The notes beneath the pieces are model-generated. The model saw only the letters and a program-made list of their open reading frames with translations, was not told the origin of the DNA and ran no database searches. A stretch of 64,000 bases of DNA from Drosophila miranda (Eukaryota; Arthropoda; Insecta; Diptera; Drosophilidae). Location of the stretch: the NCBI RefSeq assembly GCF_003369915.1, contig NC_046677.1, positions 18,928,913-18,992,912 on the forward strand, given 5' to 3'. The translations under genes and the position numbers were made by a program. Positions 25,712 through 38,826 of the stretch are shown here, one piece after another. Each line of letters begins with the position of its first letter. Positions within the stretch are counted from its first letter, which is position 1.

Positions 25712-25830
25712 TTTCCCACCAAGCACATCTACAGGGAACGGTGAGAAATTCTGACATATGTGGAGCACCAAATTTCACTGGCTTCATATACCACAGCTGA
25801 TGAAAATAACAATAACAAATTTTTTTTTTT
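25712..25830. repeat. Unidentified dispersed repeat, copy 2 of 3
   Basis: The motif CACATCTACAGGGAACGGTGAGA here, CACATCTATGGGGAACGGTGGGA at 17063 and ATATATACGGGGAACGATGGGA at 43371 are clearly related. Copies 2 and 3 also share a following CAAATTTCACTGGC / GATTTCCACTGGC block and an AATAACAATAACAAA / GACAATAACAATAGC block. The family was not recognised; a decayed LTR or MITE end is possible. Confidence 0.5.
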
Positions 25831-27149
25831 ATGAGAAATAAGATGTAAGTAAAACCTTAACCTTGGCGATTTTATTGACTATAATAAACTATACATATGT
25901 GTACAAGATTACGTCACTCTTTATCCCTTAAACATTTCTGGTGTTCTGCTTTCCCGATCAATCTCTAGAATGAAGTGATTTTTGTAGATTTGGTGGAGCT
26001 CCCACAACAAGCGTGTATTTTGTTTGTTTGTTTTAATTGTTGCAAGACACCTATCATAGAAAAATAGATGTATATAATAACTTAACTTTATAACAGTATT
26101 TGCTGTCTCTATTTTGTTCTGTTTTTGGTTTTTATTTCGTTTACATTGGTTTTGTACGATTTAAAATGTAAAATACGCTCTGAAATATCTTTAGGGTTTC
26201 GTTCAAAAACTACTGTATGAATGTCTTCTAGAAACTTGCGAACTAGGATCATCCCAGATGGATAGTGAACTAACTTTTACAAGTAACCTTACGGGCACGC
26301 ATAAATGGAGAGTGGAACACAGTTCGCTATAAACGGGAAAACGGGAGAATCTAAAAGCGAAAAGTTCTTTCCGAAAACCTAATCCGCAAAAGTATGTGAA
26401 AACCGCAGCCTGCCTGTATATTTCAAGGCCGAACACAGAGGAAAATAGCGGAAAACAAGCAACCCAGCCTATATCTGGCGGAAAACGAGCCCAGCCGGAG
26501 TAGTTCCATTCATTAACATAGTTTACTTTAAACAAACTGGTAAGCAACACACAGCTGACTGTGTAACAGTAAAGCACACACACCAAGACACACTAGCATT
26601 TACTGAAAAATATGTCACTTTCTGGCAGCAATCGATAACAGCAAATCTATGACAAAAATTTGCAAAATGAGAGCACCTAAAAATCAAAACGGATCGTTTT
26701 GGTGGAACACTCAAAAGTTATAAGCACCCGGGGTTCCCTGTATTTCTATATCTTGCTTTAATCTTATCAGGCCTAAAAATTTCATTTAAAAAAATCTCGC
26801 TCGAAAATATCGTGTGCGTAACAGTTCAAAATTGGCTCCAGGGGATCGATGCGAAAGATTGTTGGTGTAGCTTCCATTGAAGGCTAAGTGAATACATTCA
26901 TTATGAAGGTTTAAAAAGTAATCTACAAGAAATTCGTGCAGATGGACTTAAATATCGACTGATCAGCTGCCAATAGATAATTAGTCAAAACTACAGCAAC
27001 ACCAATTCAGTTGCAGGAATACCCATGCTTTTATTACATTTTAGAATCATTCATTTTTAATAAATGGTTTTTGGTGCCATCCGGTCACACATATATTATT
27101 TCGTCGTGCACTTCTAAAGAAACGAAACTAAATCAATTAAAAACTAAAC

Positions 27150-28326
27150 ATGGATCATTTCAGTTTTGGAGGAGCAGACTTAACGAGGGGTCAGATTTTT
27201 CAAGTCATAATACGTTTATCTGTTGCTTCAATGGTTACATATTATTCTGTTAAATGGATGATGAACCAGCTGGACCCTACCAGTAAAAACAAAAAAAAGG
27301 CCAAAGGCCTTGCAGAAGAACAATTAAAAAGGTATATATTTTTGTATTTTAAGTAAATGTTATTTTGTATTTCTCTTTTGATTTCATAGGTTGAGTGAGA
27401 ATGATGGATTGAAAATAAATGCCCATGACTTTAATGACTACGAATTGATGATTGCGTCACACCTTGTTGTTCCAGCTGACATTACAGTCCGATGGAGCGA
27501 TATTGCAGGATTGAATTTGATTGTTCAGGAGCTTCGTGAATCTGTTGTTTTGCCAGTTCAACACAAAGATTTGTTCAAAAGCTCCAAATTGTGGCAGGCC
27601 CCAAAAGGTGTACTTCTTCATGGACCACCTGGTTGCGGAAAAACTTTAATAGCGAAAGCCACGGCAAAAGAGGCTGGTATGCGCTTTATCAATCTGGACG
27701 TAGCCATTCTAACTGATAAATGGTACGGGGAATCTCAAAAACTTACGTCTGCTGTTTTTTCACTAGCTGCAAAAATCGAACCTTGTATAATATTCATTGA
27801 CGAAATTGATTCGTTCCTTCGGGCCCGTAATTTAAATGACCACGAGGCCACCGCAATGATGAAAACTCAGTTTATGATGTTATGGGATGGTCTAAGCACA
27901 AATTCCAATTCGACCGTGATTGTAATGGGCGCAACAAACAGACCACAGGATTTAGACAAGGCTATTGTTCGCCGAATGCCAGCACAATTTCACATTGGTC
28001 TTCCATCTGAAACCCAGAGAACAGAAATACTAAAATTGATATTAGAGTCTGAGGAATTAAGTCAGGATGTTGACTTAAATCGTTTGTCTAAGCTCACCAA
28101 CGGGTTTTCAGGTTCAGATCTTCGAGAAATGTGTCGAAACGCATCAGTTTTTAGAATGAGACAACTAATTGACGTTAAAAATACTTCAGGCTCTAGTATA
28201 TCCGTCATAGACAAGAAAAATTTAAAAATTACAATGGATGATTTGCTGAGCTCACATCTAAAAATTAAGGAGTCTAAAATGCACACCGGTAGTTTGTTTT
28301 TAGAAAATAGAATTGATCTAGATTAA
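27150..28326 (+). CDS. nmd: AAA+ ATPase of the mitochondrial outer membrane, ATAD1/Msp1 family
   Basis: Msp1/ATAD1 extracts mislocalised tail-anchored proteins from the outer mitochondrial membrane. Two exons, 27150-27331 and 27390-28326, joined in phase (AG|G), give 372 residues. A membrane segment sits at about 16-36, then a basic linker, then the AAA domain: P-loop GPPGCGKT at about 139-146, Walker B FIDEID at about 196-201, the sensor motif GATNRPQDLD, and arginine-finger context VRRMP. A C-terminal helical lid follows. A polyadenylation signal AATAAA lies at 28352. D. melanogaster has a paralogue (CG4701), so the symbol could be exchanged, but the neighbourhood favours nmd. Confidence 0.9.
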
Positions 28327-29612
28327 GTTAAATGCCACATATTATATGGTAAATAAATCCATAACCTAAATCATTACCCACATTCATACGAATTTGATGT
28401 ACTTATATTCTTTTTGACTTTAACAATTCCTTTAGTAGAGGGTTTTCAATTGCACTCAATTATCGTCGTTTGAATCACACTGTTCATCAGTTTCTTGACG
28501 GACAACCGCGTACCGTGGCAGAATTTCATATGATTCAGATTCCGCAACATGATAATGATCGATCCCACCTTTCGGACAATTCCACAGCATATCAGGAAGA
28601 GAGCTTTCCGCAACAAGACTGCTAACTCTGTCAACCGGTTTCCATAGAGCAGGTGACAGGTGACATCAGGAGAATTCGAGACAAGAAGGAAAATGCAGGG
28701 CTTAACCACTCTGCCCAAAGAAAATCCCCCCCGTAGGAACCATCAGGATTCCGGCCGGATGGCCTACTTGAACAAGTTGGAGATAAACATGAAGTTCGTT
28801 TGCAAGACACTAATAGCCCTCCAGAGCAATCTGAGAAGATGCGAAAGGAAGTGAATCGTAGCGGAGAGTGCCTAAAGTTGGCAACGTAATTCGCAAAGTA
28901 ATTCTTTACGGTGATCCCGCGGAGGGACAGGCCAGTTCGTTGAATGGTACGGGTCAGTCACGTCTCTTAGAGATTCTCACCCACCATGGCATATCGATAG
29001 AAAAAAAAACACACTCAACCCCCCTTTGATGAAAATGGAAATTCTTATGAGCCATATTTTTAAATATACTGAAGAAGAAATTTATTTTTGAAAGAGTTCA
29101 TGGAATGTATAATATTTTTTCTATCTTAAATCGACTTGTCCTTTTTACTGGAGATCATATGGTATGCCAATAATATAAATATATACCCGTGCTTCCATTT
29201 TCACTTAGCTTAGCGTGTTGCCATTTGATCCAAATAATTTAAATTAATTTTCGAGACTCAAAACTTTTCGATTACCAATTTACAATTTGTATTTACCCTC
29301 TGGCGTAAACCTCACTTAACGTACCACACCACAACATCTGAGGCTTGGTTAAACAAATATTTGTGTTAGATTGCCCACTAGAACTAAATTGTACTATTAC
29401 AATTAGTTGCCATCAAATAAAAACAAATTTTGTATGTTATTTAGATGCACATTATTCAAATTTTTTTTTCCGATTTTAAACCGATTTTGATAATATTGAA
29501 AAAGTGAAATTGGAAACACGTCGGATAATCATTTTGTTCCCAATGAGAGATTTTTGTATTTTATAAATATCTGTTCAATTTGACTTCGCAATAGATCAGT
29601 TTTCTTTTGTTA
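28327..29612. other. Intergenic between nmd and lft
   Basis: Convergent 3' ends of nmd and lft. Contains a Helitron helicase remnant (listed separately) and AT-rich DNA. No further gene is seen. Confidence 0.55.
28446..28720 (-). mobile_element. Helitron helicase remnant
   Basis: The minus strand encodes KVGSIIIMLRNLN, KFCHGTRLSVKKL and N.VIQTTI in order. This matches the C-terminal part of Helitron/PIF1-like helicases (pattern G-x-x-I-M-L-L-R-N-L-N ... L-C-N-G-T-R-L). Only this fragment is present and it ends in a stop at 28446-28448, so it is a short and inactive remnant. Helitron termini (TC and hairpin-CTRR) were not found. Confidence 0.6.
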
Positions 29613-31355
<1,743 letters not shown>

Positions 31356-31649
31356 TATGAAGATACTTAAGTATGTATTATATTGAGAAAAGAATAAATA
31401 AATTTGTATTAAATATTATTACAAAACAATTAATAATACTATTTGTTCTACACGGTGATCTTTCAATGACCAGCATTCAATTCTGATCATTCATACTATA
31501 TACATATGTACGTAGTTGGTTGAAAATTCACAAATTATACAAATTAAGCCATTAAAAAATCGACTTCAAACATATATGCCTTAATGCTTCTCTTAAAAAA
31601 AAACTTCTCAGATCGCGATTCAGCAATTTGTTAGTTATGATCATTCTCA

Positions 31650-31940
31650 GTATTTCTCAGTTTTTTTTTCTTCTCGTATTTCAAAATTGTAGATGCCACA
31701 GATTTTCGTCCTTTGTGGGAGGGTAAGAAGGCGTGGTGAAGTTTAGAAATACTGTTGTAACATTGTGATACCACAGGAATCTGGATACAAAGTTTGGTTG
31801 CTCGGCTTTTGATGCTGATCAAGAATATATGGGGTCGGAAATGGTTCCCTCTGGGTTTTACACCCAGTGTGCAGTACAAGTGGGCAGTACAAGACCTAAG
31901 GTAGTCTCTTAACATGGTTATGCATGGTGGTGAAATCATA
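31650..31940 (-). mobile_element. mini-me/DINE-1-like fragment
   Basis: Reverse-orientation copy with the family landmarks in order: AAAATTGTAGATGCCACAGATTTTCGTCC, GGCTTTTGATGCTGATCAAG, ATATGGGGTCGGAAA and CCCTCTGGGTTTTACACCC. The AT-rich 31650 edge resembles the internal repeats of the 47251 copy. Its ends are not defined. Confidence 0.6.
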
Positions 31941-33539
31941 ATGCTGTGAGGAATGCTGTTCCCATTCTCGGGTATTGGTCATATGCATACATTATGTAGA
32001 GAAAACAGTTTTTGCCTCCCGTACTCGGCAGTAAAATTCTGAATGCCACTACATTGGGAGATCCAGCAGGATTATGACCCGCAGCACTCTTTAATATTGA
32101 CCAAGAAATGGTTCCTGCAAAAAATATGTTCCTCTGATGGAATGGCCTTAACAGAAGGTATAGACATTGACTGAAATTTTTTGGCACGACCCAAGACAGC
32201 ACGAAAATTTCCAACATGCACTACCATGCACTGCTATAATATACGGGTATAAATATATAATCCGATTTGAACGATATATGGTATAGCTGCCATAGGAACC
32301 ATCGACCAAATATCGTATTTTGAAACTTTGAGCCCTAGTCCGCACCTCTAAACGTTGTCGCAACGGGCTATAACTTTCTATTTTATTTTTTAATACCAAA
32401 AGATACCTCTTTGGACCCTGAGACCTTAGATTCCGACAAATTTTTTTCCGCTCACACAAATAAGCGCAAAACTAATGCACACATACGATTTTTTGTTGTG
32501 ATATAGCCACGTCTTTAAAGATACATATGAAAGTCCAGGACCATATGTACATACATGTGTACATATATACCCTACACTTGTACATTTATGCTGGATGTAT
32601 GCAAGTTTGTTGCTCAAGTCTTTTGATTAAGACCTTTTGATTTACACATATGTATATTGAATAGGTGCGTGCAACCAAATATTTCTATGCTTATTTAATT
32701 ATAAATTATGAGTAGGCACTGGTTATGCGGGGCTGGTGAAAAACCATGAATATTCACTTGTCAACATATAGTGTGTGTATAAGTATTTCTGCACATTAAT
32801 CCACGTCCATAATAAAGCTTTAAAAAAATAATACTTGAAAAATACATACATATCTACTTAATTATACATTCATATGTAGATTTATCACTTCTAACTATAT
32901 CATTGAACAGTAAAAGTCACCTTCAGGTGAGAAAACATTGAAACAGGTTAGACTTCAAGTCAAAATTGTAACTGAATTCGTCATTGTAGTTGTGCACAGG
33001 TTATTATGTTCATTTGGTATAAGGAAAATATAGTTAGAAACCAGGGTACTCACGTTGGTGTTTAATGGCTGATTTAATTATAGCCTGCAAATTAGGAATT
33101 GATGAATTGATTTAAATGGCTCGAGTTAACACAGCAGCGATAGGTGAAATTTAAATCATACACGTTTTAAATTGCCATATTTTTTTATTTGTTTACAAAT
33201 TGATTCGGTTAAAAATTACCATTTTTTCGATTTTGTGAAGCAGGACAAATACAAACTCAGCGGAAAATAAGCAATCTATATGGTTTGACCTCCATGTAAC
33301 GAATTATAAATTTATCTTCACTATCCCGGACTGCTTGGTAGCTTGGCTATTATCTTAGAATAAGAGAGACAGATAGTATGGCTCTAATACCCCGTGAAAT
33401 ATCATCAGCTGTTTATGTATTATTCATCGGTATTTCATTTATTCTGTCCAAACCACATAACAAAACTTCATTGGCGAAATTGATCGACATAGCCTTTTCA
33501 GCAGAGTAAATGTAGATAGCGAATTATTTTCAAAAATTT

Positions 33540-33580
33540 ACTCGTGCTTAATATATTCTAATATATATTACAAAATAATA

Positions 33581-33619
<39 letters not shown>

Positions 33620-33690
33620 ATAACATATATATGTATAACAAAAAAGTAATATATATATATTAATAAATATAATATATACTTAGTTTATTA
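33540..33690. repeat. AT-rich microsatellite
   Basis: Low-complexity TA dinucleotide tract with short interruptions (ATATATAT runs at 33580-33616 and 33645-33675). It directly adjoins the BEL/Pao fossil edge. Likely a slippage-expanded tract. Confidence 0.9.
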
Positions 33691-35400
33691 ATACTAATAA
33701 ATATGCTTTATTATGTTTGATGCAAAGAGGAGCAAACAGATGGACCCGATGACGATGTTTAAGCAATAAAAAACGAAGTTTGAATTTAGTTTATAACAGT
33801 GCCAGTGAGTTCTCCTATGCAGACGACCCTCCCTCACAGGAAGAGAGAAAGGGTGAATGCTACAATTAAGAGCGTAGGGCAGAAGCATGATCCCATTAGA
33901 AGTTTTGAGCTCGGATAACCTGAGAACGCCATCTCTTCTAATGATCAGCTTTGTCACCCTTCCTAGTGGCCACTTGAGGAGAGGTAAGTTCTCGTTCTTT
34001 ACGTGGAGAACGTCGCCATCCCTGAAACAAGTTAGCTCAGTTCTGCATTTGGCTCTCTCCTGAAGAAGGATGAGGTTCTCTTCCTACCAGCCGGACCAGA
34101 TCGTCTGCTGCAGGAAGTTGACCTGCTTCGAGCGACCGAGACGATTGAAGTTCAATCCGGCCACATCTGGTTATGCGAATGTATGAATAGGCACGTCTAA
34201 GTCGTCGGGATGCACTGAAATGGAATGCAATGGTCTTGAGTTCACTATAGCAGTTATGTATATGGCACACGAGTGTCCTTAGGTCATCCAAGCACAGCAA
34301 GGAACTGATGTTTGGCTGTCTTCACCAGAGCCTCCCACAGCCGCCAACTCGTTCTTAGCTCCCACAAAGTTGGTTACGTTATCAGCCCAAATCTCAATGA
34401 CCACAAAAATCTACGAAGTAGACGCGGTTCGCTCACTCCAATCTGCCAATACTCATGCAATTATGTAACGGGATGACGCTTTGGAAAAATAACTAGATGC
34501 CACGCATTGAAATCAAGTGATAAACTCGGCAGCCATTCATTTTCATCCAGAAATGTCGCGAGTGACGAATAGAGCTCGACGACTGCCATTCCTTTGCGTC
34601 ACGGAGGGCCTTGCAGTCAGTCCAGAAGTGCTCTCGCTACCAAAGATGTCAACCATTGTTAATCCCGATGACGTAGTGCACTGAATAAATTTGAAGACGT
34701 ATTCAAACGTGTTCAACGACCCGATTTGCAAAAAGACGTTAAAACTTAAAGGTTCATTGCGAACCCAAGACAAGGCAGTTGTAGAGTTGGATCATCAATG
34801 GCTTCCAGTAAATAATTTAAGTTGCTGTATCTCACTGATCAATTGAGAATCTGAGGGGTAGAGAAATTCTCGCAGAAGGGGGTCCACGCTGACGAAAGAG
34901 AATCTGGCAGACTCTCATACTATTGATACTGCTCCTTTTACGCCAGCTAAAGGAAAGTCTTTGATTTTGCAATGACAGACCCAATCAGTCCTAGGGGATC
35001 ACTAAAGTGAGCAACAGTTGACAACATAAAGCGCTTTGTTGGCTTCGACGACAGCTTGATGAGTACTACCGAAAAGAGAAAATCATCGGAAGCAAAAAAA
35101 AATTTTCCCTTGTGGCTTAATGTAGGTTATCTTCACTGGCTAACTGGGCAAAAAGATTGATTACCAATCATTGAACATTGTTTGCCGACGTATTAAGAAA
35201 AACGAGGAGGAACATGGAGAGTCGCAACTAGGGCCGCGACATCTTGAAGGTTTTTAGACTCGACAACACTTTGTTGAGCCAAGCCGGTTTCTCAGAACTC
35301 AAAAAGTGTTTCAGAAACACTGTAGAAAATGCTTGCAACTGTGCACAAAAATACACAAGCTCCTTAAACTCGGTTTTACGAAGGCAGTTGGTCCAATATC
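33690..35400 (-). mobile_element. BEL/Pao LTR-retrotransposon fossil
   Basis: The minus strand carries the typical BEL/Pao integrase C-terminal block: GDVLHVK and NENLPLLKWPLG, then TKLIIRRDGVLR, then PFSLP. More degraded pol-like sequence continues to about 35400. It is broken in many places and no LTR pair was identified by eye. Both edges are approximate. It looks old relative to the well-preserved genes nearby. Confidence 0.7.
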
Positions 35401-35776
35401 GACCGACACTTCGAAAGTAGGTCTAAGTCATATCTTTATCTGAAGTTAACCGTACTTGATTATGCCAAATTTTTGATTTGACTATCATAGCGATGTTAAC
35501 CAGAGCTTTTCTATATTTTTGTATATTGGAATGTCTTTATTTGATCGTTCAGGTAAGCCGCTCTAACGTGTTTGTTATAATCAAATGTGTATTATCGAGT
35601 AGTCAATGAACTTAATTTTTGGAGACGAGTTGTGGGGTGTCTTTTGTCTTATTACAATAAGGGGGAACATTTTAAGAACCTGTATTTAAAATAAATCCCG
35701 ATAGCTGTGATTCAATTAGATATACAATTATTATTTAGCCCATCAATGTACAAAAAGTGTCAATTTTGCTAGCACT

Positions 35777-37362
35777 CTATACCACCTGTAATTGAACCGG
35801 CGACTGTATTATAATATCCGTTGGCTTTTCATAGCGAATTAATCTATTCTGGAAGGTTTTGTGATCTTTGTTGTAATCCGAATCTACTACAAAGACTTCT
35901 ACTACCTTTTCTATCGAGTAATGTTCATTGTTTTCGGTGTCAACCAGTAATAAGTCGGCAATTTTAATGAGACCCAACTTCGATGGGGAGACCGATAGTG
36001 GAAACTCGGCATTTTCTCCTGTGTTTAATTCATCAAGCTTAAAATCAGCACAGCCCGTATATTGACATTCTGGCGATAACTTAGTAACCAGTCGAACATG
36101 CAATTTCATTGTGTGTTCGGATGTATTTGTTACTCTACAGTTAAAGGTAAATATTGTTCCAATTTTTACTGTATTTAGAGCATTTATGACTTCGAACCGC
36201 AGATCCTTACATTCATAGGGCTGTAAAAAAGTAATTTTCATGTTTAATTGTGAAAATGCTTGGCATATCATAGTTGAAGACCATACCAAACGCTGTAATT
36301 GACTAGTTTGCAATCGTCCTTTTTCACCGAGATTTGACCGCCAAACGATATCCAGTTTGCCTACATTGCTTATCTGTCGAAGAGTATGGATGTCTGTAGC
36401 TTTCTGCACTTTTGGCTGTGGGCAATATACATTGTTATATTTAAAGATGTTTATAAAATTCCTTGCTACTTACTTTTATGCAATAAAGAAACTGACAACT
36501 ATTGTTAGGTTGCAACATGTTCTTAGTATTAAAAACAGACTCTCCATTAGGCAATGTATTTAAAGGAATTACTGTAAATTCTTCAGAGCTATCCAATTCC
36601 ACTTTCTCGAGACAGAACGGACTGGTGGTAACATTTTGTATTTGAGCCTCCAAATAAATTTTTTCAATTTCGGCATTATAAAATTTTGTTTTTACGTCAA
36701 GTGGTTTTAAGACTTGAAACTTAAAAAATTTTCTTAAGGATTGAGCGTACCCCGCTGGACTCGTATAATTCACCTCGCAAACAAGTCTAAGAACATAAAT
36801 TTTACATTAATATAAAAATTGTATACTTAATACGAATATACGTACATATGTGTTCCAATCTCTTTTACTTCATATCGTATAACATCATCAATAGTCTCTC
36901 CAGGTGCCAATATGATTGCAGACTTGTTATTTTTATGCAAGGATAAATTTATACGGGTAGTGTTTGACTGCAGGTCCGTTTTCACGTTAATACATTCAAC
37001 AGGTTGGGGTGAACAATTGTGAACACAAATGTAACTTGAAAATGTTTCACCCAGATATATGTTTCCAAATGACTGTGGTAACAACAGCACTTGACCTGCC
37101 GACAGTGTTTCAGCAATAATACCAGAAAAAACATCACTATGAGGCTTAGAAGAAAAGCGTTGCACCAAATCTTTGTGTTCACAACTTACGACCGGCCCAA
37201 GTTCAACTAATGTCGGCCGCATTAAACGCATAACTGTGATAGATTTAAAATTAAAAAGTTTAATTAAATAAATCATTATGTCTATTAGTTTTAATATATG
37301 AAGTTCTTGTAATTTGTACCTTTTAAAGCCAATAAATGTGCATCAGGCTCTACTGGGTCCAT
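35777..37362 (-). CDS. Trappc13: TRAPP complex subunit 13 homologue
   Basis: Subunit of the TRAPP tethering complex that acts as a Rab exchange factor in ER-Golgi traffic and autophagy. Five exons: 37320-37362, 36846-37233, 36474-36786, 36287-36415 and 35777-36220, giving 438 residues. Family blocks are HLLALK, VMRLMRPTLV, QSFGNIYLGETFSSYI, DVIRYEVKEIGTH, FKFQVLKPLDVKTKFYNAE, GKLDIVW, NLGEKGRLQTSQLQR. The last intron (36221-36286, 66 bp) contains no stop and is a multiple of three. I still call it an intron, because it starts GTATGG, ends TTTTTTACAG, and its removal restores the human-like join after LQR. The fly symbol is uncertain. Confidence 0.9.
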
Positions 37363-38826
37363 TTTGTAAAGAATTATGAAATATGGAATTAGGTACCTAA
37401 ATATATTTATTATTAGGTTCGTAAATATATTTATTAGAGATGGGAAAAAATTGATAGATATTGCAAATTTTGTAGAACATCGATGGTTTCTGCCCCATCG
37501 ATAGTTTCTCGCAGAAAAATTTTATAAATATTTCGAACGAAAATATTCAATTGATGCGTCTCGTATTGTTGGTTGGAGGGGCTTAGATAACTTTTAGAAG
37601 CGCATAATTATTTAGTTAAGCTTAAAAGTGTCATATATTTGAGCAGCAGAGTGTGACCAGGCGTGCATGCTCTACGATTGTGTTTTTTTTTTTAGAAATT
37701 TGTTTCAAGTAAAAAGTTAATGAACGGCTTTACTCCGGCGATGATCGCCTGGCATGGACTGGGCCCCTCCTAATTTTATTCTAAATGGAATGTGTCGGGG
37801 TATGGGCAGCAGCGGATGGCAACGTTGCCCGTTTGACCACCGGCGACCAACATGAAGAATTCACGAGAGTCTCTTCGCTCGTGCGCCAACCCCAATCTTA
37901 CTTGCTTAGGCAATAAAATCATTCCCTCGATGCAATGCTATTTATTAAGAATTTACATGCAGAAAATATATCTCAAATGTCGCTGTCTGTGACAATTTTA
38001 AAATATTTTAATTTGTCTCATCGCCCGATATTATATTTTGATTTTAAAAACGTTTCATTTTGAGTCTGAGTTCGAGAGCTACGTCTCAAATGAGCAGGGC
38101 GTAAGTGCGGTAAATGTTGTAAAGAAAAAGGATCTTCTTTTCTTCCTCTTCTGAGAAGGGATCACAACTGAAAAGAGATCACATAGAGAAAGAGACAGAG
38201 AGAAAAAACAAAACGCTTACGACTTGTGGTCGTTGTGGTCGCTCTACAGTGGCATTGTAGACAAAGCAGCTGATTAAGGACGTACCATGATGCGCGGCCA
38301 AATAGCTCTCAGGATCCGACATATACTTCATAGGATCAGAATCGTTTCCTTCTTGGTGTTAAACACAACCAAATACACCAAAACAACAATTAAAACTCTA
38401 TACTTCGTATAATTAAATGGTTATAGCCGGTTACCATTTCTTTTTATTTTCACCTTAAAAAAATGTTTTTTCCTGCTTTTTGGAGCCTTATGCAACATCT
38501 TGTTAGTTGGATATTTCAGCATCGCTTGCGCTACAAATAACGTGATCGAAAATTATGATTTTAAACATTTATTTAAACCCAAGAAGCGAATTAAAATATT
38601 CCATATTGGAGACACAGCTGATAAAAAGACATTTTAATGGGTTGAAGAACGTTGAATAGTCCTTTTCGATATATAAAATTAGTAGAAAATACATACAACT
38701 ATTTTCATATTATGTAGTAGCCGAAAAAAAAACTTTATCAGAGTAGTTTTAACTTTTACCTATCATTAGATCTGCATAAAAAATGAAATAATATTACAAC
38801 TTAATATTTATAATAATAATGCACTT
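37363..38826. other. Intergenic, no recognisable gene
   Basis: Between the TRAPPC13 start and the protease 3' end. A GC-richer patch at 37730-37910 is out of character with its surroundings but shows no known domain. A purine-rich GAGAAAGAGA tract lies at 38165-38205. A short mini-me-like trace (CATAGGATCAGAATCGTTTCC) lies at 38330-38350. Confidence 0.5.

Larger units (their letters stand above)
24145..27149. other. Intergenic between Klp31E and nmd
   Basis: Holds the inverted satellite copy and a copy of the unidentified dispersed repeat (about 25712-25830). A C-rich stretch at 24240-24480 repeats the motif CGGTTTC-RAACCA and resembles 48420-48480, so it may be an old element end. TATGTA/TACATA-rich patches lie at 25330-25400. 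Open frames at 26203-26714 have no recognised domain. The shared upstream region of Klp31E (minus) and nmd (plus) should lie within this interval. Confidence 0.5.
31356..35776. other. Intergenic between lft and TRAPPC13, TE-rich
   Basis: About 4.4 kb without a host gene. It contains a mini-me-like fragment (31650-31940), an AT microsatellite (33540-33690) and a BEL/Pao fossil (33690-35400). The 31940-33500 part is AT-rich with TACATA patches, and I recognise nothing else there. Confidence 0.55.

Noticed and set aside
26203-26714. 127- and 63-codon minus-strand frames upstream of nmd
   Set aside because: Cys/Phe-rich low-complexity translation without motifs or splice logic; probably chance.
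28446-28600. Acidic alternative frame (HYHVAESESYEIL and onward) in the Helitron remnant
   Set aside because: The overlapping frame matches Helitron helicase motifs in order, so the acidic frame is coincidental.
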